This document shows, in pieces, positions 26,112 to 35,842 of a stretch of 64,000 bases of DNA. A model generated the notes under the pieces. That model saw only the letters and a list, made by a program, of their open reading frames with translations. It was not told the origin of the DNA and did not search any database. The stretch's first letter is position 1, and every line of letters starts with the position of its first letter. Origin of the DNA: Nitrospirota bacterium (GTDB lineage Bacteria; Nitrospirota; Thermodesulfovibrionia; Thermodesulfovibrionales; Dissulfurispiraceae); assembly GCA_009773415.1 (NCBI GenBank), contig WSNO01000001.1, positions 1 to 64,000 on the forward strand, written 5' to 3'. The translations under genes and the position numbers were made by a program.

Positions 26112-28782
26112 GACCAATGCTGAAATGCAGCGCCCCACGGCTCTCGCCCTCCTCTTTTTGCAGTTTTAGGCCGTAGTCAATCCGCACCGGTCCCACTGGC
26201 GTGTTGTAGCGGATCCCGAGACCAGTCGAATATTTCAGATCATTCAGCGAGAAATCGTTTGCTCTGCTCCATACATTCCCCCAGTCCAGAAACATGACAA
26301 GCCCCAACTCCTTCCAGATGCTGGTCCGGAATTCGAAATTTCCCATAAAATAGGCGTTCCCGCCGACGGGGTTCCGGTCCGCGTCTTTCGGTCCGAGCAG
26401 ATCCTGTTGATACCCACGTACCGTTGTCCGGCCCCCGAGAAAAAAACGTTCCACAATCGGAAGGTCTTTTGTGCTGCGAAAGCCCCCAGCCGCCCCTCCC
26501 CGAAGCGAGAGCGCAGCAATAATGCGTTTATTCAGGCCGACATATAAGTTCGAAAAGAGGCTCAGTTTATTGAAACCGGTTTCAGAGAATAGCCAGGGGG
26601 CAGCTGACTTCCAGGTCGCTCCCAGAAGATAGCCGCTTTTTGGATCAACTGTATTATCACGCTTGTCGAAAGTCATGCTTGCGTGCAGGCTGCTGATAAT
26701 GAGCGTTCCGGTATCTTCCTTTGATAAAACAATGCCAGGTTTCATATCATAGGTATGCACATTTGACAGCTCATAACCGGCCTCGCCCTTCAGTGCATCT
26801 GAAAAGCGCTTTTCGAAACCGACACTGAACCCATACCGGTCGGAACGGTAAAGAGTAGAATGATCAGCAGCATTCAGTTCTCTTTTCGTCTCGCCGATCA
26901 AAAGAGCCTTCAATGCAAGATCCCGCTCTCCGAAGACCCAAGGCTGATAGTAGGAAAGCGTTGACCGCTTCAGCAGCGAACTCACGTCGATGCGAAATGC
27001 AGCCTGGCTGTTCACCCCGCCTACATTTCGGTACCCGACATCAAAGAAACCCCTGAAGCGCTCATATTCGGCATACCCGAACCCGAACTCTACAGCCCCG
27101 GCAGGACTCTCCTGGACACGGTAAATAACGTCCCGGACGTCGCCTTCCAGAACATCTGTTTCAATGTCGATTGAAGAAAAAAGACCTGTCCTGCTGAGAG
27201 CAACCCTTTCATCAAGAAGCTTTTTCGGGTCGAACGAAGCCCCCTCAGTGTGAAGAAATTCCCGTCTTAGCACAATTTCTTTCGTCTTTTCATTCCCCAC
27301 AATTACGCTCTTGCCAAAGCGGTTCAAGGCGCCTTCCCTTACAGTAAATGCAACGGAGGCTGAGTTTCCGGCAAGCTCGCGAATTGCCGCAACATCGACA
27401 TTGCTGTATCCCTGACGCTGATACCACTCTGCCAACTGGATTTTCGCGTACGCGAGGGCGGCATCGCTGTATGCATCGCCTGGCTTCAGCGAGACAGCCT
27501 TCAGCGCTTCCTGATGCCGGAGAGGATCAACGCCGCTGAGCTTTACGCTTTCGACAGAGGTTACGAAGCCCTCCTCCATGGTGAACAGAAGGTCGACCCC
27601 CCCATCATCACGAGAAGCAGCGGTCGTCTGCACAACTGCAGAGAGATAGCCTGCATTGCGGTAATAGCGCTCCAGAGATTCACGATTCGGCTCAAGCATG
27701 TCGGGGTTAAATGGTTCTTTCACGACATAGGAAATCTGCTCCCGAAGCTTTTTTTCGGACAGGGCATTTCCGGAAAAACGTATTGATTTTACAAGCTGCT
27801 GTTCACCTTCCGCTATAAAATAAGTTAATACAGTCTGATCCGGCAACTGCTCAATGAGCGGAACTATCTGAGCTCCTGAATAGCCGGCTTCACGGTATCG
27901 CACATGCATCCTTGAGATGGATTCTTCAATCAGGTTGTCATCAAACCCGTTGACGACAAAAAAACTGGTTTCTCCCCTGAGGACCGCATTGCCCAATGCC
28001 CTATTCCCCGAAAAAGAGAGAGAAAGCCTGTGACCCGGAAGAACAGTAATGCTAAGAACGCCGTTTTCAAATCTCGAGCTAATCCGGGACTGAACGATGC
28101 CTTGTTTTTCCATGCGCGCTTTTGTTTTGGCAAGCGCCTGCTCAAGAACTGCAGCATCATATACATCTCCTTCTGATAAGCCCAAATGCAGCGGCAGATG
28201 GTTCTCCGGATCCTCGACGACTATTTTTGAGACAAGCTCAGGCGATCCTTCGGATATCGTTATAAACAAAGCAATTTCATTTGCCCGCTCTTCGACGTCA
28301 TAACGGGCTTGCGCATTTCTGTATCCCCGACGGTTCAACTCTTTCAGAATTAACGCTATGCCCGCTTCCGTGCGTGAAGGACGAAAAAGCTCCCCCCGCC
28401 GCAGACCCATCCAGGTTATCAGCTCTGTGTCAGAATAACGCCGGTTTCCGGCAAAACGAATACTTCCAATCTTTTTCCGCTCCAGCACGATGACTTTCAA
28501 CGAAAGAGGTATTTCTTGGACCCGTTCGATGCGAATATCATCGAAAAGACCCTTCAGAAACGCACGCTTAATGCCAAAACGGAGTTTTGCCGCATTGAAT
28601 GCTTGACCTTCTCTGATGTCCAGCAGCCGGAGCAGTTCTTCCTTCCCTGTTGCACTCAGACCTTCAACCGTTACGGAATGAATGACCGGCGGCTTTTCCG
28701 CAGAATAGGCGACAGAAGCCCCTCCGATAGCGAGCAGAGCTGCAAAAGCAAAAAAAAGAATCATGCACAGTGCCCGTTTCAT
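26101..28782 (-). CDS. Omp85-family outer-membrane protein with seven apparent POTRA repeats (BamA/TamA-like)
   Basis: The 893-residue protein has a signal peptide ending about SVAYSA. Then come repeated POTRA-like units beginning near IHSVTVEGL, IGSIRFAGNRRY, VSKIVVED, LSLSFSGNRAL, VKSIRFSGNAL, VESVKLSGVD and FGKSVIVGNEKT. That makes seven by eye, where E. coli BamA has five and TamA three. The last third is a beta-barrel with the lid motif VRGYQQD and a C-terminal aromatic signature ending HAF. Next to tamB it is the likely outer-membrane partner of TamB. It could also be the main BamA of the cell. It follows tamB by 14 bp. Confidence 0.9.
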   Translation of the reverse strand: MKRALCMILFFAFAALLAIGGASVAYSAEKPPVIHSVTVEGLSATGKEELLRLLDIREGQAFNAAKLRFGIKRAFLKGLFDDIRIERVQEIPLSLKVIVLERKKIGSIRFAGNRRYSDTELITWMGLRRGELFRPSRTEAGIALILKELNRRGYRNAQARYDVEERANEIALFITISEGSPELVSKIVVEDPENHLPLHLGLSEGDVYDAAVLEQALAKTKARMEKQGIVQSRISSRFENGVLSITVLPGHRLSLSFSGNRALGNAVLRGETSFFVVNGFDDNLIEESISRMHVRYREAGYSGAQIVPLIEQLPDQTVLTYFIAEGEQQLVKSIRFSGNALSEKKLREQISYVVKEPFNPDMLEPNRESLERYYRNAGYLSAVVQTTAASRDDGGVDLLFTMEEGFVTSVESVKLSGVDPLRHQEALKAVSLKPGDAYSDAALAYAKIQLAEWYQRQGYSNVDVAAIRELAGNSASVAFTVREGALNRFGKSVIVGNEKTKEIVLRREFLHTEGASFDPKKLLDERVALSRTGLFSSIDIETDVLEGDVRDVIYRVQESPAGAVEFGFGYAEYERFRGFFDVGYRNVGGVNSQAAFRIDVSSLLKRSTLSYYQPWVFGERDLALKALLIGETKRELNAADHSTLYRSDRYGFSVGFEKRFSDALKGEAGYELSNVHTYDMKPGIVLSKEDTGTLIISSLHASMTFDKRDNTVDPKSGYLLGATWKSAAPWLFSETGFNKLSLFSNLYVGLNKRIIAALSLRGGAAGGFRSTKDLPIVERFFLGGRTTVRGYQQDLLGPKDADRNPVGGNAYFMGNFEFRTSIWKELGLVMFLDWGNVWSRANDFSLNDLKYSTGLGIRYNTPVGPVRIDYGLKLQKEEGESRGALHFSIGHAF

Positions 28783-28796
28783 GCAGGTTGCCTCAT

Positions 28797-31700
28797 TTAT
28801 TTGAACTCGAACCTGAATTTTATATCTCCGCCAATGCCGCCTTTTTCGTCGCGCTGCCCAACCAGTGACATATGTTTTCCAAGCAGATACTCCAGTTTCC
28901 AGACCTGCTCCTCTCCTGTACCTGCAGCCGCGCTGTAAGTGACGACCAGTTTGTCATCAAGCAGTCTCTTTTGCGCTGATACGCGGGGGGTCATTGTCCC
29001 TGTTGTTCGCGATACTACCGGCTCTACGACAATACGGTCGATGCCGGTAACGGTCCTGATGCGCTCTTCAATGGTACTTTGCAATTGCCCGGCAAGAAAT
29101 GACGTTGCCCCCCCGGCGCCAAGCGTAGCGGAGGATTCCTTGCCGCCCTGCCCCGTCTGGCCGAAAGCGAGCAGGCTGAATATGTCATTTTCGCTTAAAG
29201 GTGGGTCAGACGAGAGCGCAAGAGAAAACTGATCAAGGTAGCCGTCGAGATGCAGTCTGACCTGGTAGTTGCTGACACGGGACGAGGCAAGAACCGAAAA
29301 ATAGGGCCGGTTCTTTGCAGGGTCCGCAAAATCGAGGTTTGCGCGCTGTATTCTGAATTCATTTCCACGAAAGAACGCGAGCCCATGCGTTGCCTCAACA
29401 CGGCCAAGAAGAACCGGCTGGGCGACTGATCCGCGCAGATAGGCGTCCAGAAGAAGAGTCGCGCGGGCCATGTTATTGTCAACGGAAAGATTCTCTCCCG
29501 ACAGCTTGATGTTAAGCAGAGCCCGCTCAATCGCCGAAAGTTCGCGGTTTGGAACATCGCGCGGCTTTGTTTTCAGAAGGAGCCCGATCAGGTCAATTCG
29601 TTCGGTATAGCTTGCCCGCCGTATCCGGACATCTCCGGTGATATGTTGTTTCTCGGGCGTCCCCTGATAAATCAGATCGCTGTCCAGATTGACGACAAGA
29701 CGCTGCGGTGATGCGAATGTCGCTCCGGCAAGTCTGGTTTCAACAAAAAACCTGTCCAGTCCGAAGCCCCTGAGAGTTGCTGAGCCTGAAGCGGTAAGGT
29801 GCCCGCCGGACAGTTTGCCAGAGGCATTCTTCAGTATGATTTTGTCCTCGTCGAAATATGCATAGCCGTTGACATCCGTAATCCTGTGAGGAATGCCGAC
29901 CGCGCCGAATGTGGCATTCTTCATCTCAATGCCGCCGCTGACTCTTGGAGAATCCCAAGTGCCGCTGACTGTCATAACAAAACTGCTGTTGCCCTTTGCG
30001 GCGTCAAGTTCGCGGAAAACAAACCTGAGCGGTCCGAGAGAAGAAGTCCCTTCGGCATAGAAATCAAGATGCTTGCCAAGCAGAGCGGTGCCGCGAACAC
30101 TGAACTCCGCAAGATCTCCTCGCAGCGTCATCGGCGATACAGCGAGATGTCGGTCTTTCAGCGTCGCATGTACCGGAGCAGTGTTGACCAGACTCGTGCC
30201 GAATGCATACAGCAGGGCTTTGTCGAGCAACAGCCTTCCGTCCATCGAGTTTTTGGTTCCGGCTGCCTCAAGGCGACCTTTCAGATTTACAATCAAATCA
30301 TCAGGAGTTCCTCTGAAAAAACTCGTAAGAAGAAAATCGGCACGTGCAGAGTTCAGATCAAGAACGGCTCGCCACGGATAGGGGTCTGCAAGAGAAACCT
30401 CCCCTTCAAGAAGCGCCCGGTTGTCGATGAGCTTTGCAGAGACGGCAAGCGATTTGTTCTGAAGCGCTCCCGAAAAAATCCCCCTCCCGAGAGACTGCCC
30501 GCGCACGGCGGTAGTGAACAGGGTTCCCTTCAGCAATACTGACGGGTTATCGAAGCTTCCGCTACCGGAGGCATCCACCGAAGAAAGCATTACTGTCTTT
30601 AAGTTTTTATTCCGCAGAGCAGTGCGTTGAGCAGTAGGGAGCAGTTCAATCAGATTCAATTGCGACCCGGTCGCTGAAAATGCGTAGGTGCCGTCAAATG
30701 AAACACTCCCCTCCCCCCGAACATCCGAGAGGCCGTCTTTCAGGTGGAATGCAGAAAGTGAAAAGCGATTCCTTTCATACACAAAGGCAGCTTCGGCTTC
30801 GGCAACAGAAAAATACGGATCAAACGCAAAGCGGGAGGCAGACAGGTTGCCCTTCAACCGCAAGGTGCGCGGCAATCCCGACACTGTAAACCGCGTATCC
30901 ATGGTGCCGCCAAAGGCTGGCACATGCCGAAAAGCGCCGGCAACGTTGCTCACGCCGAGATTCTTGCCTGAAACGGTCAGAGCGTAGTCCGGATTTCTGA
31001 TATCAAAAAGGTGTTTCGCATTGCGAAACACCACCGTTCCGGCTGCTTTTATTGTTTCATCTCCCCGTTTCGTAGACAGTTCATGGAGTGTCAGCACATT
31101 CTTTTGATACCGAACCGAACCGCTGAACTGGTCGATTGGGTAGACGACGGTATGCAGGAAATCGGGTATCTCCGGGCCGGTCGTAACAAAGGCGTCGTTC
31201 TGCCCTCTGAATCTGACGGAGAGCACCGGGTTATCCAGATCGCCTGACAGCGTCGTTTCAAACGATGCGGGCCCGGAAAGAGAGGTGAAATACGGAGCAA
31301 AGAAATCACGAAGATTCCCTGTCGATCCATGTGCCGCAAACTCGATTTTTTTCTTTTCGAGATCAACAGTGCCTGCTGTCGAAGCCCTGGATTCAGCAGT
31401 AGACACATGCATTTCCGGGAATGTGATCGATTGCCCCCTCATCGAAAAGGCGCCGGAAACAGCACGGACCCGGCCGAGAATATCCTTGCCTTCATGAACA
31501 CTGCGGAAGTCGAATTTTCCGTCAGGCTGGAACAGGCGTCCAGATGTTATCAACTCCCCCGACACTTTTCCCGGAGCAATGCCCGGATCCCATCGAATAA
31601 GTTGGAAAACGCCGGAACTGTCGACATCATGTGCATGGACCGCCAGCCGGAAAGTATGCACTACCGGCAACATTATCGTCGCTTCCGCCGTGGCCGTGCC

Positions 31701-32801
31701 GCCGTACAATTCGGCGACCCCTTTTGTAAAATGCATTTCCCCGCGGGCATAGGAAACTCCGCACTTAATCGATTCTGCTTCAACATCAAACAGATTTCCC
31801 TTTTTGAGTTCAGCCAGTCCGCTTCCGCGCAGGTCGGAAAGAGGCCCGGTCACGGTTCCTTCGGCATGAAGCCATCCGCGCAGCTTTTCCTTAACCTTGA
31901 GCAGTTCCATGAGCGTTTCAAGAAAGAAGTCCCCGCGAACTTTGAGATCCAGAACTATACGATCCAAAAGCGTTTTGCCTTCCATGAGCGCCACCTTGCC
32001 GCTGACATTCAGAAGACCGTCGCCGCTCCGTTTCAGGCCAAAAGAGTGTTTAATCGTATCAAGAGCAAGGCTGATTTCCGTCGACAAGGAAGCTGCCTGT
32101 TTTAGCGTATCGACCAAGCCTTCTGCTGTGATGTCGCTTTTTCCGGAAACAAGACGAATTTTTTTTATATCGAGCGTATTGTCCTTGAGGGTAAAAATGG
32201 TTTCGAGCGAAGACTGAAATGAAGAGGAATTCTGCAGGCGGGCCACAAGCTTGTCTGCCGTTATACGAAAACGGGGAGTCTTTCCGAGCATGATATCGGC
32301 ATGCAGACCGCTCGCTGCAAATTCAGCCCCTCCCGACTGATGCTGAAGCTCCGCATTGTCAATCAGCACAGACTGAATGACGAGCTTGAACGGGAATTTG
32401 CTCTCCTGCTGCAGGTAGGCGGTAATGTGCTTCACCGTTGCTTCAACCTGCTGATCATCGGCATATACCTGAGCTCTTTGTATCGAGAGACGCTTGATGA
32501 CAATCTGCTTATCCAGAAAACCGGTCAGGCTTATGTAGCCTTTTACACGCTCAGCGGTCAAAACCTTGGTGCCGGCCTCGTCAAATGCCTTTAACTCTTT
32601 TATCTCAATAAAAAAAGGCACGAGATTGATGTATATCTTATGAGCGACAAACTTTTTGCCGGTTGCCGCCTCAAGCTCGGGCAGTATAAGCTTCTTGAGT
32701 TCATTCGAGATATTGGGACCGCGCAGCACATAGAAGATGATCGCCAGAAAAACTGCGAGAACCGCATAATAGAGGAGCTTCTTTTTGTTCGGAATCTTCA
32801 T
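28797..32801 (-). CDS. tamB: TamB-family translocation/assembly or lipid-transport protein (DUF490)
   Basis: The very long protein (about 1334 residues) has one N-terminal membrane anchor (LLYYAVLAVFLAIIFYVL) followed by repetitive beta-strand sequence. It ends in the DUF490/TamB domain, where LDGYLDQFSLALSSDPPLSE and DIFSLLAFGQ are characteristic and the last residues are FRFEFK. TamB-like proteins span the periplasm as a hydrophobic groove and work with Omp85 partners in outer-membrane assembly or phospholipid transport. The start at 32801 is preferred, 4 bp after glnD, because the anchor follows at once. The longer frame to 32927 would overlap glnD by 122 bp. The opposite-strand frames are shadows. 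Confidence 0.9.
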   Translation of the reverse strand: MKIPNKKKLLYYAVLAVFLAIIFYVLRGPNISNELKKLILPELEAATGKKFVAHKIYINLVPFFIEIKELKAFDEAGTKVLTAERVKGYISLTGFLDKQIVIKRLSIQRAQVYADDQQVEATVKHITAYLQQESKFPFKLVIQSVLIDNAELQHQSGGAEFAASGLHADIMLGKTPRFRITADKLVARLQNSSSFQSSLETIFTLKDNTLDIKKIRLVSGKSDITAEGLVDTLKQAASLSTEISLALDTIKHSFGLKRSGDGLLNVSGKVALMEGKTLLDRIVLDLKVRGDFFLETLMELLKVKEKLRGWLHAEGTVTGPLSDLRGSGLAELKKGNLFDVEAESIKCGVSYARGEMHFTKGVAELYGGTATAEATIMLPVVHTFRLAVHAHDVDSSGVFQLIRWDPGIAPGKVSGELITSGRLFQPDGKFDFRSVHEGKDILGRVRAVSGAFSMRGQSITFPEMHVSTAESRASTAGTVDLEKKKIEFAAHGSTGNLRDFFAPYFTSLSGPASFETTLSGDLDNPVLSVRFRGQNDAFVTTGPEIPDFLHTVVYPIDQFSGSVRYQKNVLTLHELSTKRGDETIKAAGTVVFRNAKHLFDIRNPDYALTVSGKNLGVSNVAGAFRHVPAFGGTMDTRFTVSGLPRTLRLKGNLSASRFAFDPYFSVAEAEAAFVYERNRFSLSAFHLKDGLSDVRGEGSVSFDGTYAFSATGSQLNLIELLPTAQRTALRNKNLKTVMLSSVDASGSGSFDNPSVLLKGTLFTTAVRGQSLGRGIFSGALQNKSLAVSAKLIDNRALLEGEVSLADPYPWRAVLDLNSARADFLLTSFFRGTPDDLIVNLKGRLEAAGTKNSMDGRLLLDKALLYAFGTSLVNTAPVHATLKDRHLAVSPMTLRGDLAEFSVRGTALLGKHLDFYAEGTSSLGPLRFVFRELDAAKGNSSFVMTVSGTWDSPRVSGGIEMKNATFGAVGIPHRITDVNGYAYFDEDKIILKNASGKLSGGHLTASGSATLRGFGLDRFFVETRLAGATFASPQRLVVNLDSDLIYQGTPEKQHITGDVRIRRASYTERIDLIGLLLKTKPRDVPNRELSAIERALLNIKLSGENLSVDNNMARATLLLDAYLRGSVAQPVLLGRVEATHGLAFFRGNEFRIQRANLDFADPAKNRPYFSVLASSRVSNYQVRLHLDGYLDQFSLALSSDPPLSENDIFSLLAFGQTGQGGKESSATLGAGGATSFLAGQLQSTIEERIRTVTGIDRIVVEPVVSRTTGTMTPRVSAQKRLLDDKLVVTYSAAAGTGEEQVWKLEYLLGKHMSLVGQRDEKGGIGGDIKFRFEFK

Positions 32802-32805
32802 GCTC

Positions 32806-35292
32806 TCAATCCTGATGAGCCGACAGCTCAGATTGCCAGAGTGCAGCAAGCAAACTGCAAATGAGCTGCGGCGGCAGTTTCCTCCCGTCATAGTGCAGGT
32901 AAAAGACATCCTCAGCCATGTCGTCATCGGTGTTGATTACGGCTGATGCGATATCCAGATTCATAGTACTTAATATATTCGTAATATCATACAACAAGCC
33001 GATGCGGTCTGGAAAATGCACCTCGAGAATCGTAAATATTTCGGAACCCTCGTTATCGACCTCGGCGAAGACCTCAAAGCGGCGGGCAACGAGGTCTGCT
33101 GAACTCCGGTGCGAAGTGAGCATAAGAGAACGACATGCTAGTATTCCTTCATGCAGGTCATGCTCAAGCCGACCGATAAGACCTTCCCAGTGAAGCTCAG
33201 ACCAGTTGGAAATAATAATCTTGCGGACGGCCAGACCCTCAGTCGATGTGTAAAGGCGGGCTCTGGCTATATTCAGCCCACGGCAGGACAGAATGCCGAC
33301 TATCTTCGAAAAAAGCCGCGTCATTTGAAAGCTGACAACCGTTAGTTCCATCGTCCCGTCGGGACGACCTGAAAAACTGCTCACAAGTCGCTCCCGCCGC
33401 GCGCGCACGCTCAGCACATAATCATTCCGAATTGCATCGGCAGCCTGCAGTAGGATATATCGTTCCGGCATGGTATTCAGAAAGGCAAGAACTTCCGGTT
33501 CCTCTATCCTCGGAATGTCATTATGCACTCCCTGCAGCATATCCTTGGTGCGCTTGTAGACTTCCTGAAACAAATACGCCTTCCACTCTGACCAAAAGCC
33601 GGGCTTCACAGCAGACATGTCGGCATAGGTCATCAGGTAGAGCGCATTCAGATTGTCCTCTGTACCGACGAGTTCAGCGAGCTGCCTGATAGTTTCGGGC
33701 GATTCCGGATCCCGACGAAGGGTTAGTTGGGAAAAATAGATATGGTTTTTGACCAGAAAAGCAATTCTGCTTCCATCGTCTGCGCCGATTGAAAAGCGCT
33801 CAATAATCCCTTTCAGCATGCGGTATCCGATACCTTCGTGGCGACGGGAGATTCCTTTTCCAATATCATGCACAAGAAGAGCGAAAAAAAAGAGCTCCGG
33901 TTTAATAGTCATAAAGAGCTCGCGTAAATCCGAAAGACGCTTTTCGTTGCTCAGGCGGACAGCCTCGGCATTCCGCACTGCCATTAAGGTATGTTCATCG
34001 ACCGTATAACGGTGATACATTTCGAAAATCACAAGGTTTCGCAACCGTCCAAACTCAGGTAGTATCTTCTCGAAAAGACGAATCCGGTGCATTGCCGCAA
34101 GAGTCTCGTAAACGCGTCCGCTTTTCAGAATGCTCCAGAAGTGATTCAGTGCGTTTCGGGAGTGAACAGCGGGCGGCTTTGTATGCATCGCAGACCGTCT
34201 TATCTGTTCGATGAGATTATGGCTCAGGTTTTTCCCGGTCATCGCATAAAATTGGAACGCCTCAAGCATCATTTCCAGCGATAGAGACGGAACCTGTTGT
34301 CTCACAATTATTTCCTCTCTTGCGAGAGCGAAGTTTTCACTCAGTCTCCTGATAGTAAAGGTGAAAGGTACCTGAAAGTATTTCGTGCTGCAGAGATGCA
34401 TCGCCCCGTTCAGGACTTCAGCAATCACCTGGGCCTTCCGGTAATAAACACGGAGCAGAAGTTCTGCCGCAAGGTAGTCGCGGGTGTCACGGAATCCGAG
34501 CAGGCCTGCTACGCTGCCCTGCACTTCAAATGAAAGGACCTCGTTCTTTCGTCTCGATACGCAGTGAAGTGCGGAACGGATGCGGAGAAGCCAGGCAAAA
34601 GCGTCTAAGAATTCCCGGTCGTTCCGGTGCGGGAAAAGACGCGAATATTCGCGAAAGAGATCGACGGAAAGAGTCGAACGCACCAGCCATGACGCTGAAT
34701 GCACGTCCCGTAAGGCGCCCCGCCCTTCCTTTACGTTCGGCTCGAGCAGGTAGACAGAGTTACCGTATTTGTTATGACGGCGATCAATTTCCCTGAGCAA
34801 CTCTCCGAGAAACTTCCGCTTGTCGTTATAAAGAACTCGCGATTGGACATCCTGCCGGAAACGCTCATAGACAACAGCGTCTCCGGCAACCAGGCGGACA
34901 TGAAACAGCGATGTGCGAATCTGGAGGTCCTTCAGCGCATCGTCAGCACATGTCTTGAGATCCCGAAACGCATGACTAATCTGGATACCGTGATCCCACA
35001 GGGAGTACAGGACTTTCTCTGCGGCCTCCCGCGACTTACGGTCGTCCCGCATGCACAGAAGCAGTATGTCTACGTCAGAGAAAGCGGCCTGTTCGCGCCT
35101 CCCGTACCCTCCGACTGCGAGCAGGGCAAGGCCAGGCGTGTCAGTTCCGAGCGTTTCGCAATAGCGCTGATGCACAATCTGATCGACATGATCGCTTAAA
35201 GACGCAGCTATCAGGCGTCCGTCAGCAAAACGGGAGAGGATGGTTTCAGCAACCGAGCAGAGATTATTATTAATAGTATCTTTCATTTTCAA
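32806..35292 (-). CDS. glnD: [Protein-PII] uridylyltransferase / uridylyl-removing enzyme
   Basis: It senses glutamine and modifies PII proteins, controlling nitrogen metabolism. The 828 residues hold a nucleotidyltransferase domain with AVGGYGRREQAAFSDVDILL (Gly-rich loop and DxD), the GlnD linker region, and an HD domain with FALLVHDIGKGISRRHEG for deuridylylation. Two C-terminal ACT domains (SFQMTRLFSKIVGILSCRGL; VHFPDRIGLLYDITNILSTM) bind glutamine. It is slightly shorter than the E. coli enzyme but complete. It is the first gene of the minus-strand operon, divergent from the formate dehydrogenase genes. No glnB is in the window. Confidence 0.94.
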   Translation of the reverse strand: MKMKDTINNNLCSVAETILSRFADGRLIAASLSDHVDQIVHQRYCETLGTDTPGLALLAVGGYGRREQAAFSDVDILLLCMRDDRKSREAAEKVLYSLWDHGIQISHAFRDLKTCADDALKDLQIRTSLFHVRLVAGDAVVYERFRQDVQSRVLYNDKRKFLGELLREIDRRHNKYGNSVYLLEPNVKEGRGALRDVHSASWLVRSTLSVDLFREYSRLFPHRNDREFLDAFAWLLRIRSALHCVSRRKNEVLSFEVQGSVAGLLGFRDTRDYLAAELLLRVYYRKAQVIAEVLNGAMHLCSTKYFQVPFTFTIRRLSENFALAREEIIVRQQVPSLSLEMMLEAFQFYAMTGKNLSHNLIEQIRRSAMHTKPPAVHSRNALNHFWSILKSGRVYETLAAMHRIRLFEKILPEFGRLRNLVIFEMYHRYTVDEHTLMAVRNAEAVRLSNEKRLSDLRELFMTIKPELFFFALLVHDIGKGISRRHEGIGYRMLKGIIERFSIGADDGSRIAFLVKNHIYFSQLTLRRDPESPETIRQLAELVGTEDNLNALYLMTYADMSAVKPGFWSEWKAYLFQEVYKRTKDMLQGVHNDIPRIEEPEVLAFLNTMPERYILLQAADAIRNDYVLSVRARRERLVSSFSGRPDGTMELTVVSFQMTRLFSKIVGILSCRGLNIARARLYTSTEGLAVRKIIISNWSELHWEGLIGRLEHDLHEGILACRSLMLTSHRSSADLVARRFEVFAEVDNEGSEIFTILEVHFPDRIGLLYDITNILSTMNLDIASAVINTDDDMAEDVFYLHYDGRKLPPQLICSLLAALWQSELSAHQD

Positions 35293-35328
35293 GCAGTTTC
35301 GTTGAGTTTGCCGCCTGCCATCAGTGTA

Positions 35329-35357
35329 TCGACGATCGGGCTGCTTTCTGCTATAAT
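35329..35357 (+). promoter_or_regulatory. Probable sigma-70 promoter of the formate dehydrogenase operon
   Basis: A perfect tataat (35352-35357) follows tcgacg (35329-35334) with a 17-bp spacer, in the 82-bp gap divergent from glnD. Transcription would start around 35364, leaving a leader of only about 10 nt. No Shine-Dalgarno is visible before ATG 35375. Confidence 0.45.
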
Positions 35358-35374
35358 AAACATTCTAAAACGTT

Positions 35375-35842
35375 ATGAAGGTCGATATCCAGCCATTTCT
35401 CGAACGGTATCGCGATACCGAAGGCAACATCATCACTCTGCTCCAGGATATTCAGCAGAAATGCGGGTATATTCCGGAACAGGCGGTGTTTGATCTTGCC
35501 GACGCCCTCGATATTCCGGCGAGCCAATTTTTCGGGGTGGCAACGTTTTATACACAGTTTCACCTCGCCCCGCGGGGAGAAAATATCGTAACAGCCTGCT
35601 GCGGAACAGCCTGTCATGTCAGGGGAGCTGAGCGTCTCATCCGTGCGGCAGAGCGTGAACTCGGCGTAACTGAAGCTGAACCGACCTCGGCTGACGGCAA
35701 ATTTACCCTTGAACGAGTTGCCTGTCTCGGAACCTGCAGCCTGGCTCCGGTCGTCCTCCTCAATGGGTCGGTCAATGCCAAGCTCTCACCTGACAAGCTT
35801 CGCAAAGCCATCGCCCGGCTGAAGGAAATGAACAATGTCTAA
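35375..35842 (+). CDS. NuoE-like [2Fe-2S] subunit of NAD-linked formate dehydrogenase
   Basis: The 155-residue protein of the 24-kDa/HydC family has an N-terminal helical part (YRDTEGNIITLLQDIQQKCG) and a thioredoxin-like domain. That domain has four cluster cysteines: two in CCGTACHVRGA and two in CLGTCSLAP. It passes electrons between the flavin subunit and other partners. It starts a tight three-gene set (8-bp overlap with the NuoF-like gene, ATGA to fdhA) that lacks the membrane and proton-pumping Nuo genes. It is therefore a soluble diaphorase module, not complex I. Start ATG 35375 has almost no ribosome site; a near-leaderless message is possible. Confidence 0.9.
   Translation: MKVDIQPFLERYRDTEGNIITLLQDIQQKCGYIPEQAVFDLADALDIPASQFFGVATFYTQFHLAPRGENIVTACCGTACHVRGAERLIRAAERELGVTEAEPTSADGKFTLERVACLGTCSLAPVVLLNGSVNAKLSPDKLRKAIARLKEMNNV

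Noticed and set aside
29799-30542. 247-codon plus-strand frame inside tamB
   Set aside because: Antisense shadow of a long, clear TamB gene; no signal, motif or ribosome site.
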